6,454 nt of DNA. Source: Rhodospirillales bacterium (GTDB taxonomy: Bacteria; Pseudomonadota; Alphaproteobacteria; CACIAM-22H2). Every line of letters begins with the position of its first letter. Position 1 is the first letter of the stretch. The notes beneath the pieces are model-generated. The model did not search any database. It saw only the letters and a list, made by a program, of their open reading frames with translations, and was not told the DNA's origin. Positions 1-5,412 of this stretch are shown piece by piece. The position numbers and the translations under genes are program-made. The DNA is taken from positions 1-6,454 of the forward strand of contig JACQAF010000226.1 in assembly GCA_016195145.1 (NCBI GenBank), read 5' to 3'.

Positions 1-1
1 C

Positions 2-145
2 TGCCCATGGGCCCACGAGCGTTGCGTGCGCGAACGCCCGGCGACGAAACCGGCGCCGGGCGGCGGGACTGCCGCCTGCCCCGCGGTCGAGGAGCGGCGG
101 TTGCCCGAGGCGCAGGCGCCCTTGCCGCCAGTTCTGCCGCGCTGA
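2..145 (+). CDS. C-terminal end of an oligopeptide/dipeptide ABC transporter ATP-binding protein (partial)
   Basis: Only the last 47 codons are in the window, open from the left edge in frame 2 to a TGA at 143-145. The peptide begins CPWAHERC and continues through a TAAC motif about 17 residues later. This matches the C-terminal oligo_HPY extension of Opp/Dpp-type ATPases, where HPRCPxAxxRC is followed by a further xxC; the upstream cysteine would lie outside the window. In some members of this family these cysteines bind an iron-sulphur cluster (family knowledge, not shown here). The protein would energise import of peptides or related solutes from the cytoplasmic face of the inner membrane. 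After the motif the tail is rich in Pro, Ala and Glu, as is common. It converges on manC with only 9 bases between the stop codons. The Walker motifs are not visible, so the call rests on a short motif. Chance open reading in GC-rich DNA is the main alternative. Confidence 0.62.
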   Translation, partial: CPWAHERCVRERPATKPAPGGGTAACPAVEERRLPEAQAPLPPVLPR

Positions 146-154
146 GCCCGGCGG

Positions 155-1548
155 TTATTTGCGGCCGTAGCTGTCCCGGATGCGGACGATATCGTCCTCG
201 CCGAGATAGCCGCCCGATTGCACCTCGATCAGGTCGAGCATATCGGGGCCGGGATTCTCCAGGCGATGGACGCAGCCGACCGGGATATAGGTCGACATGT
301 TCTCGCGCAGGATGAGGATGTCCTCGTCGCGCGTCACGCGCGCCGTGCCGCTGACCACCACCCAGTGTTCGGCGCGCTGGGCGTGCTTCTGTAGCGACAG
401 TTTCGCCCCCGGTTTGACGGTAATCCGCTTGACCTGGAAGCGGGGGCCGAGATCGATCGTCTGGTAGCTGCCCCACGGCCGGTAGACGAGCGGGTGGGTG
501 ATCGGTTCGGGCCGGCCCTTGGCCTTGAGGCGCTCGACGATCTTTTTTACCTCCTGCACCCGGTCGCGGCTGGAGACCAGGACGACGTCTGCCGTCGCCA
601 CCACGACCGCGTTGTCGAGGCCGATGGTGGCGAGCAGCGTGCGCTCGCTGCGCAAATAGGAATTGCGCGTATCCTCGGCGATGACGTCGCCGATCATGAC
701 ATTGCCGGCCTGATCCTTGGCGCCGAGGTCCCAGAGCGCCGACCACGCGCCCACATCGCTCCAGTGCGCTCCATCACCGCGTAATCGATCGATTTGGCCG
801 GCGCGCGCGTGAAGCTCGCCTCGTCGAGGCGCGTGAAATCGAGGTCGCGGCCGCTCTGCGCGACGGCCTCGCGCACCGCCTCGGCCATTTCCGGCTCCAG
901 CCGGCCGAGTTCGTCGAGGAACAGGCCGGCGGTGAACATGAACATGCCGCTGTTCCATGACCATGCGCCGTCGGCAAGAAAGCCGCGGGCGGTCGCCGCA
1001 TCGGGTTTTTCGACGAAGCGGTCGATGGCGAAGGCGCCGTCGACGCCGTCGAGCGCCGCGCCGTTGCGGATATAGCCATAGCCGGTTTCGGGGCCGGATG
1101 GGCGAATGCCGAAAGCGACCAGCCGTCCCTGTCGCGCGGCGGCGGCGGCGGTGTGGATGGCGCGAGCATAGGCGGCGCTGTCGCCGATGACATGGTCGGA
1201 GGGCAGCACGAGCATCATCGCGTCGCGGTCGCGGGCGGCAAGCAGCGTCGCGGCGATGGCGACGGCCGGCGCCGTATTGCGCGCGACCGGTTCGAGGACG
1301 ATCGCCTCGGGCCGGATGTCGAGCTGGCGGAGCTGTTCGGCGATGATGAATCGGTGCTCGTCGTTGCAGATGACGAGCGGCGCGGCGAAACCGTCGCCGG
1401 CGACCCGGTGAACCGTTTCCTGCAGCAGGCTGCGCGCCGACACGAGCGGCAGGAGTTGCTTGGGGTATAGTTCGCGCGACATCGGCCACAGGCGTGTCCC
1501 CGCGCCACCCGACAATATCACCGGAATGATGGGCCCTGTTGCCGCCAT
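155..1548 (-). pseudogene. manC: Mannose-1-phosphate guanylyltransferase / mannose-6-phosphate isomerase, broken by an internal deletion and frameshift
   Basis: The intact enzyme interconverts fructose-6-P and mannose-6-P (C-terminal type II PMI cupin) and makes GDP-mannose from mannose-1-P and GTP (N-terminal nucleotidyltransferase), feeding surface polysaccharide synthesis. Start ATG at 1546-1548 is chosen because family homology begins there (MAATGPIIPVILSGG). The GGAGTRLWPMSR...PKQ nucleotide-binding signature is at residues 14-32. The first frame is clearly family-like up to SIDYAVMER (residue 261, codon 766-768). The second frame resumes at WSDVGAWSALWDLG from 763 and runs through RPWGSYQ, the cupin metal motif QKHxxRxEHW, YIPVG..H and LGEDDIVR to TAA at 155-157. 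The conserved stretch normally between ERT and WSDVG, of the form (x)AAVVPxDxG, is missing. The two parts give about 463 residues, versus about 475 for a whole enzyme. As read, translation from 1548 gives about 284 residues and stops at 694. The rest is well preserved, so the break is recent or a sequence/assembly error. Confidence 0.88.
763..764 (-). other. manC: Deletion junction and frameshift inside manC
   Basis: On the minus strand the reading frame leaves family-like sequence after GAG CGC AC and re-enters it at TGG AGC GAT GTG. The break lies between 764 and 763. The preceding frame is left with two bases of a Thr codon, so the missing DNA is 3n+1 long. Comparison with the family pattern ERT-(about 11 residues)-WSDVG suggests about 34 bases. 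The heptamer TGGAGCG occurs on both sides, at 773-767 and 763-757. Both copies survive, so simple slippage between them does not explain the loss. Confidence 0.8.
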
Positions 1549-1558
1549 GCTTCCCGTT

Positions 1559-1563
1559 CCCCC
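1559..1563 (-). promoter_or_regulatory. Possible manC ribosome binding site, partly self-complementary
   Basis: The minus strand reads CCCCTGGGGGAACGGGAAGC just before the manC ATG. The GGGGG run lies 10 bases before the start. A second purine patch, GGGAA at 1555-1551, lies only 2 bases before it. The CCCC at 1568-1565 faces the G run directly and could mask it. Neither patch is a textbook AGGAGG, so which one is used is uncertain. Confidence 0.35.
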
Positions 1564-1568
1564 AGGGG

Positions 1569-1612
1569 TTTTGCGCCCCAAAGACGTTATGCAGCGTCTT
1601 GCTAGCGCAAAA
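1569..1612 (-). promoter_or_regulatory. Two-tier inverted repeat (candidate manC leader hairpin)
   Basis: A perfect 8-bp inverted repeat, TTTTGCGC (1569-1576) with GCGCAAAA (1605-1612), encloses a perfect 6-bp one, AAGACG (1581-1586) with CGTCTT (1595-1600). They are separated by a symmetrical 4x4 internal loop and capped by an 8-base loop. On the minus strand one G-U pair can extend the outer stem, so it folds slightly better as manC leader RNA than on the other strand. It ends 20 bases before the manC ATG. No U-run follows on the minus strand, so it is not a standard terminator. It may be a leader structure, a protein operator or a dispersed repeat; which one cannot be told from the window. 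Confidence 0.5.
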
Positions 1613-1628
1613 GCGCGCCGCCGCCAAT

Positions 1629-1647
1629 GGCCGAAACATTTCCGGCC
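1629..1647 (-). promoter_or_regulatory. Second hairpin in the manC upstream region
   Basis: The minus strand reads GGCCGGAA-ATG-TTTCGGCC. This is an 8-bp stem with one G-U pair and a 3-base loop; on the plus strand the same pair is an A-C mismatch. It lies 16 bases upstream of the larger inverted repeat. If the manC transcript begins upstream of it, both would be in the leader. No clear manC promoter was found, so it could instead be untranscribed. Confidence 0.35.
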
Positions 1648-1667
1648 GTTAGGCGCGGCGGCGGAGC

Positions 1668-1681
1668 TTGATCTGGGTCAA
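1668..1681 (+). promoter_or_regulatory. FNR/FixK-type binding site
   Basis: The sequence TTGAT-CTGG-GTCAA fits the alphaproteobacterial FnrL/FixK consensus TTGAY-N4-RTCAA in every defined position. It is embedded in the wider palindrome CTTGA...TCAAG. Its centre (1674.5) lies exactly 41.5 bases before the start point predicted from the -10 at 1704-1709, which is the class II activator position. Regulators of this family activate genes at low oxygen or with nitrogen oxides. The likely target is the stress protein/sugar kinase operon to the right. A role for the divergent manC is possible but has no matching -10. Confidence 0.72.
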
Positions 1682-1703
1682 GGCGGCGGCGGCCGGAACG
1701 GGC

Positions 1704-1709
1704 TTTAAT
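1704..1709 (+). promoter_or_regulatory. -10 element of the stress-protein promoter
   Basis: TTTAAT matches TATAAT in 5 of 6 positions and sits in a locally A/T-rich stretch of otherwise GC-rich DNA. It predicts transcription from about 1716, giving a leader of about 59 bases before the ATG at 1775. There is no convincing -35 hexamer. That is expected when an FNR-type activator is bound over that position, as the upstream box would place it. Confidence 0.55.
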
Positions 1710-1711
1710 TC

Positions 1712-1725
1712 ATACATTGATGTAT
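1712..1725. repeat. Short perfect inverted repeat ATACAT-TG-ATGTAT over the predicted start point
   Basis: Two perfect 6-bp arms with a 2-base spacer cover the start point predicted from the adjacent -10. The 2-base spacer is too small for a good RNA hairpin, so a dimeric protein operator is the more natural reading, and a repressor here would block initiation. It does not match a site consensus I recognise. Chance occurrence in this short A/T-rich stretch is possible. Confidence 0.4.
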
Positions 1726-1759
1726 CGCGTTAGCGGCCGAATGCGGGTGGTTTTTAACC

Positions 1760-1765
1760 AGGGAG
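1760..1765 (+). promoter_or_regulatory. Ribosome binding site of the universal stress protein
   Basis: AGGGAG lies 9 bases before the ATG at 1775. It is a strong purine-rich match, and it supports this start over any internal one. Confidence 0.65.
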
Positions 1766-1774
1766 TGGGTCCGT

Positions 1775-2605
1775 ATGGCTATCAAGAATCTTATCGTCTA
1801 TGCCGATGCGGCGCCTGCGGCGATCGCGCGCCTCGACGTCGCGCTCGATCTGGCGCGCGATCATGACGCGCATCTGACGGCCTTATATGTCGTCTCGATC
1901 CCCTATATCCCCGCCTATATCGCCGGCAATTTGCCGAAACTCGCGCTCGATATGCAGGAGGCGCTGCTGCACGAAGAGGGACAAAAGATCGAGAAGATTT
2001 TTCGTGAAAAGGCGCGCGAAGCCGGCCGCGAGATCGAATGGCGCGAGGCACGGGGCGACTTGGAGAGCGCGACGCTCATCCAGGCACGCCATGCCGACCT
2101 CGCCATCGTCAGTCAGGCCGGCGGCGACAGCGTCGCCGAGTCGGCGGCCGAGACCCTGCCCGAGACCCTGATCATGGGCGCTGGCCGACCGGTGCTGGTG
2201 GTGCCCCGTTTCGGCCAGTATCCGAAGTTCGGCCAGCGGGCTCTGATCGCCTGGAACGGTAGCCGCGAGGCGGTGCGCGCGGTCAACGACGCCTTGCCGC
2301 TTCTTCGCCGGGCGCAGCAGGTCTGGGTGCTCAGCGCCGATCCGGCGGACCACGGTACGCGGCGGCATGCCGGGGCCGACATTGCGCTGCATCTGGCGCG
2401 GCATGGGGTAAAGGCGGAGGCGTCGACGACCCACGCAGAGGATATCGATATCGGCAATCTGCTTCTGTCGCGGACGGCCGATATGGGGGCCGATCTTGTC
2501 GTCATGGGCGCTTACGGCCATTCGCGGACGCGCGAGATCGTGCTGGGCGGGGCCACCCGCCATCTGTTACAGCATATGACGGTGCCCGTACTTTTCTCGC
2601 ATTAG
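1775..2605 (+). CDS. Tandem-domain universal stress protein (UspA family)
   Basis: The protein of 276 residues is cytoplasmic, with no signal peptide or membrane segment, and contains two Usp folds. Domain 1 (about residues 2-145) starts KNLIVYADA and ends GAGRPVLVVP but lacks the GxxG nucleotide-binding loop. Domain 2 (about 154-276) starts RALIAWNGSREA and keeps GAYG (245-248), nine residues, then GG (258-259), ending RHLLQHMTVPVLFSH. The usual second half of the motif is G(S/T), so ATP binding is plausible only in domain 2 and is not certain. A degenerate first domain with a motif-bearing second one is common in tandem Usp proteins. Family members help cells survive starvation, oxygen limitation or other stress; the exact partner is not predictable. 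The start is supported by a good ribosome site. Upstream lies an FNR/FixK-type promoter, which suggests induction at low oxygen. The sugar kinase gene follows at once and probably shares the transcript. Confidence 0.9.
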   Translation: MAIKNLIVYADAAPAAIARLDVALDLARDHDAHLTALYVVSIPYIPAYIAGNLPKLALDMQEALLHEEGQKIEKIFREKAREAGREIEWREARGDLESATLIQARHADLAIVSQAGGDSVAESAAETLPETLIMGAGRPVLVVPRFGQYPKFGQRALIAWNGSREAVRAVNDALPLLRRAQQVWVLSADPADHGTRRHAGADIALHLARHGVKAEASTTHAEDIDIGNLLLSRTADMGADLVVMGAYGHSRTREIVLGGATRHLLQHMTVPVLFSH

Positions 2606-2613
2606 CGGTGCGG

Positions 2614-3540
2614 ATGATCGTCGTTTTCGGGTCGATCAATCTCGATCTCGTGTTTTCCTTGCCCGCGTTGCCGCAACCGGGAGAAACCGTGCTCGGCGCG
2701 AGCTGCCGTCTGGCGCCGGGCGGCAAGGGCGCGAATCAGGCGACGGCGGCGGCCCGCGACGGCGCGCATACCATCATGATCGGGCGGGTTGGCGGCGATA
2801 CGCTGGCCGGCCTTGCCCTTGGCGGCCTCGAAGAGGCCGGCGTCGACGTGAGCGGAGTCATGCGCAGCGCGGCCGCGACTGGCTGCGCCGCAGTGTGCGT
2901 CGACCCGGCCGGGCGGAACCAGATCGCGGTCGCACAAGGAGCAAACGCCGAGGCGGCGGCGGTTCAGGTCGCCGACCGGCTGCTCGGCTCGCGCACGACC
3001 CTCGTCGTGCAGATGGAGGCGCCGGCGGCCGAAACCGCGATCCTGATCGGTCGAGCGCATGCCCGCGGCAGCCGCATCATTCTCAATCTCGCGCCGGCAA
3101 GCCGGCTCGACGACGCGGCGTTGAAAAGCGTCGAAATCGTTGTGGTCAACGAGATCGAGGCGGCCTGGCTCGCCGCGGCGCACGGGATTGCCGCCGGGAT
3201 GCCCGATACGCTCGTCCGGCGGCTGGCGGCGGCGCTGGGCAATACGGTCGTTCTGACCCTCGGGGCCGAAGGGGCAATAGCGGTCGGCCGGGGCGAGGCA
3301 TGGGCGGTCGGGGCGCTGCCGGTCCGGCCGGTCGATACGACCGGGGCCGGCGATGCCTTCGTCGGCGTGATGGCGGCGGCGCTCGATCGCGGAACGGGCA
3401 TGGCGATCGCGCTTCATCGGGCAAGCGTTGCGGCCGGGCTTGCCTGCCTCGAATACGGGGCGCAGCCGAGTTATCCGCTCTACGCCGCGACCGACGCGCG
3501 GCTCGCCGACCTGGCCCCGGCCCGCCATTTGCCGTCCTGA
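2614..3540 (+). CDS. rbsK: Ribokinase-like carbohydrate kinase (PfkB family)
   Basis: This is a cytoplasmic kinase of 308 residues, the usual ribokinase length (about 305-310), that phosphorylates a sugar with ATP. It has both PfkB signatures: GGKGANQA at residues 36-43 and DTTGAGDAF at 241-249, with D247 as the expected catalytic base. Ribokinase-like details are GSINLD near the N-terminus (sugar-binding Asp), QMEAP at 133-137, NLAPA at 158-162, the anion/metal motif NEIE at 179-182, TLGAEG at 215-220 and GAQPSYP near the end. These favour ribose over fructose or adenosine, but substrates in this family are hard to assign from sequence. Start: ATG at 2614, where homology begins; an in-frame GTG at 2608 would add two residues, and neither has a strong ribosome site. 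The gap of 8 bases (or 2) after the stress protein suggests translational coupling in one operon. No ribose transporter or rbsD is in the window. Confidence 0.85.
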   Translation: MIVVFGSINLDLVFSLPALPQPGETVLGASCRLAPGGKGANQATAAARDGAHTIMIGRVGGDTLAGLALGGLEEAGVDVSGVMRSAAATGCAAVCVDPAGRNQIAVAQGANAEAAAVQVADRLLGSRTTLVVQMEAPAAETAILIGRAHARGSRIILNLAPASRLDDAALKSVEIVVVNEIEAAWLAAAHGIAAGMPDTLVRRLAAALGNTVVLTLGAEGAIAVGRGEAWAVGALPVRPVDTTGAGDAFVGVMAAALDRGTGMAIALHRASVAAGLACLEYGAQPSYPLYAATDARLADLAPARHLPS

Positions 3541-3543
3541 CGG

Positions 3544-4416
3544 CTAGCGCTTCATGGTCCGGCGCGGATCGAAGGCTTCCTGCAACGCGTCGCCGAGCAG
3601 GTTGCACGCCGCGACGGTGAACAGGATCAGGAGGCCGGGATAGACGGCGAGCATCGGGGCCGCCCAGATCACCTCCTGGGCGTTGCTCAGCATGTTGCCC
3701 CAGCTCGGCAGGGGCGGCTGGATGCCGAGGCCGAGAAAGCTCAGGACCGATTCGAACAGGATGATCTGGCCGACGGCGAGCGCCGTCGCCACGACAATCG
3801 GCGACATCGCGTTGGGCAGGATGTGGACGACCATCACCCGCAGCGGTCGCGCGCCGAGCGCCACCGCCGCGCGCACGAACTCGCGCGCACGCAGCGCCAG
3901 CGTCGCGCCGCGCACCAGGCGGGCGACCGTCGTCCAGCCGACCAGCGCGGTGATGGCGACGATGCGGTAGAGGCTGACCGTTTCCGATTGCACGATATCG
4001 GCCGGCAGGCCCAGCTTCGACAGATCGACCGCCGCCAGCACAATCAGCAACGGCAAGATCGGCAGCGCAATCACGCCATCGGTGACGCGCATCAACAGCG
4101 CGTCGAACCGGCCGCCGAAATAGCCGGCAACGACGCCGATCGCGGCGCCGATCACGGCGGCGATCAAGGCGGCGGTCAACCCGACAAGCAGCGATATCCG
4201 CCCGCCATAGAGCAGGCGCAGCAATACGTCGCGGCCGATTTCGTCGGTGCCGAGCGGATGCGCGGCCGAAGGCGGCTGATAACGTTGCAGCAGATCGGCG
4301 GCGGTGGGGTCCTGGCCGAGCGCGGCGGCGATCAGCGGCGCGCCAAGGGCGAGCGCGGCAAGTGCCGCCAGCACGATCAGGGCGGCGAGCGGCAGCGGGC
4401 GACGGAAGGCGTTCAT
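3544..4416 (-). CDS. dppC: Peptide-type ABC transporter permease, DppC/OppC family
   Basis: This inner-membrane subunit (290 residues, typical length) pairs with the DppB-type subunit to form the channel of a peptide/solute importer. Residues 8-33 form a first membrane segment. Then comes the family hallmark HPLGTDEIGRD (53-63), followed by LYGGRISLLVG and several hydrophobic segments. The cytoplasmic EAA loop, which contacts the ATPase, is at 178-202 (REFVRAAVALGA...HILPN). FLGLGIQPPLPSWG (227-240) and the C-terminal NLLGDALQEAFDPR are also standard. Its ATG overlaps the dppB stop in an ATGA, so it is translationally coupled. The gene ends the operon and stops 3 bases from the convergent kinase. 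The transported solute cannot be told from this subunit; dipeptides, oligopeptides, nickel and glycosides are all known for the family. Confidence 0.93.
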   Translation of the reverse strand: MNAFRRPLPLAALIVLAALAALALGAPLIAAALGQDPTAADLLQRYQPPSAAHPLGTDEIGRDVLLRLLYGGRISLLVGLTAALIAAVIGAAIGVVAGYFGGRFDALLMRVTDGVIALPILPLLIVLAAVDLSKLGLPADIVQSETVSLYRIVAITALVGWTTVARLVRGATLALRAREFVRAAVALGARPLRVMVVHILPNAMSPIVVATALAVGQIILFESVLSFLGLGIQPPLPSWGNMLSNAQEVIWAAPMLAVYPGLLILFTVAACNLLGDALQEAFDPRRTMKR

Positions 4417-5393
4417 CGGGCGGTACCCGCCTCGGCGCGCGCGCCGAGCGAGATGCGCAGATCGAGCGCCACATAGGCGAGATCGGCGAGAAGATTGCCG
4501 GCGAGCGTCAAAACCGTGGCGAAGAGCAGGGCGACGAGGGCGAGGTTATAGTCGTTGCCCATCACCGCATCGAAGATCAGCTTCCCCATGCCGGGATAAG
4601 CGAACATCGTCTCGGTGATCAGCGCGCCTGAAAACAGCCCGCCGAGGCTCAAGGCCATGATCGTCACCACCGGGATCATCGCGTTGCGCAGGGCGTGGGC
4701 GACGACGACGCGCAGCCCGCTCGCCCCCTTGGCGCGGGCGGTGCGGACCCAGTCCTGGCGCAGCGCTTCGATCATTGCCGCGCGCATATAGCGGGCATAA
4801 GCGCCGGCCTCGACGATGGCCAGCGTCGCCACGGGCAAAATGAGGTGCGTCAGGGTGTCGAGGAGCCCCTCCGCCCCCGGCGTCGAGATGCCGCTGGCCG
4901 GCAGCCAGCCGAGGGTCACCGAAAACAGCATGATCATCAGCAGGGCGAGCCAGAACGTGGGCACCGACACGGCGACGAAGCACAGGAAGTTGATCGTTGT
5001 GTCGACGCCGCCGCCGGGGCGGGCCGCAGCGACGATTCCGGCCGGCAGGCCGATCGTCAGCGCGAGCACGAACGCGCTCAGCATCAGCGCGGCGGTGTTG
5101 GCGAGCCGTGGGCCGAGCACGTCGAGAACCGGGCGGGAAAAACCGCGGCTGTAGCCGAAATCGCCGCCCAGCGCCGCGGCTGCCCACGACCCGTAGCGCT
5201 CGACCAGCGGCCGGTCGAGGCCGTAAACGGCGCGCAGCCGCTCGGCATCGGCCGAGGTGAGGCGCGGATTGCTGCTGATCATCAGGTCGATGGGATCGCC
5301 CGGCATCAGGCCGATCAGGCCGTAAATGACGAACGACATCAGGGCGATCACCACCAGACCCTGGGCCAGACGCTGGACGAGATAACGGATCAT
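4413..5393 (-). CDS. dppB: Peptide-type ABC transporter permease, DppB/OppB family
   Basis: This inner-membrane channel subunit has 326 residues, within the normal range. It starts MIRYLVQRLAQG, the typical DppB N-terminus with a first membrane segment (about 10-30). LMPGDP and the periplasmic stretch with YGLDRPL and GDFGYS (77-82) follow, then RLANTAALM, SVPTFWLALL (143-152) and LGWLPASG (161-168). The EAA loop at 213-241 (QDWVRTARAKGA...HALRNAMIP) docks the ATPase. TETMFAYPGMGKLI and NLLADLAYVALDLRI close the protein; the last motif usually reads LDPRI. The start is the ATG at 5391-5393, 19 bases after the binding-protein stop. It overlaps dppC by four bases (ATGA). The three genes form one leftward operon whose promoter is beyond the right edge. 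Confidence 0.94.
   Translation of the reverse strand: MIRYLVQRLAQGLVVIALMSFVIYGLIGLMPGDPIDLMISSNPRLTSADAERLRAVYGLDRPLVERYGSWAAAALGGDFGYSRGFSRPVLDVLGPRLANTAALMLSAFVLALTIGLPAGIVAAARPGGGVDTTINFLCFVAVSVPTFWLALLMIMLFSVTLGWLPASGISTPGAEGLLDTLTHLILPVATLAIVEAGAYARYMRAAMIEALRQDWVRTARAKGASGLRVVVAHALRNAMIPVVTIMALSLGGLFSGALITETMFAYPGMGKLIFDAVMGNDYNLALVALLFATVLTLAGNLLADLAYVALDLRISLGARAEAGTAR
4419..4431 (-). promoter_or_regulatory. Short GC hairpin just before the dppC start
   Basis: On the minus strand GGCGG-GTA-CCGCC is a 5-bp all-GC stem with a 3-base loop, ending 2 bases before the dppC ATG and inside the dppB reading frame. It would occupy the place where a ribosome binds, and no clean Shine-Dalgarno is otherwise visible. 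This favours dppC translation by ribosomes finishing dppB at the ATGA overlap. Such small GC hairpins also arise by chance in DNA this rich in GC. Confidence 0.35.
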
Positions 5394-5403
5394 CGTCCAA
5401 GTA

Positions 5404-5407
5404 TCCT
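5404..5407 (-). promoter_or_regulatory. Probable ribosome binding site of dppB
   Basis: AGGA on the minus strand lies 10 bases before the ATG at 5393, in the 19-base gap after the binding-protein stop. The spacing is slightly long, but this is the best purine patch in the gap. Confidence 0.4.
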
Positions 5408-5412
5408 ACGGT

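Noticed and set aside
136..160. Possible terminator between the ATPase tail and manC (GCCG/CGGC stem followed by GGTTATTT)
   Set aside because: Only 4 bp of stem with a 9-base loop and a poor T-run; too weak to call.
7..315. A plus-strand open frame of 102 codons at the left edge
   Set aside because: Low-complexity Arg/Gly/Ala translation that overlaps both the ATPase tail (in frame 2) and the manC 3' end.
764..1639. The part of the long minus-strand open frame upstream of the manC junction
   Set aside because: In that frame the translation is Arg-rich and unlike any domain; family sequence for this part is in the other frame starting at 1548.
1676..1681. TTGACC on the minus strand as a -35 for manC
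   Set aside because: No acceptable -10 at 16-18 bases; the sequence is better explained as half of the FNR/FixK-type palindrome.
2602..3528. A 308-codon open frame on the minus strand opposite the sugar kinase
   Set aside because: Arg/Pro/His-rich composition without any family motif; it mirrors the codon bias of the real gene on the plus strand.
3146..4474. A 442-codon open frame on the minus strand across dppC and the kinase end
   Set aside because: It is out of frame with dppC, is extremely Arg/Ala rich, and spans two genes with clear homology in other frames.
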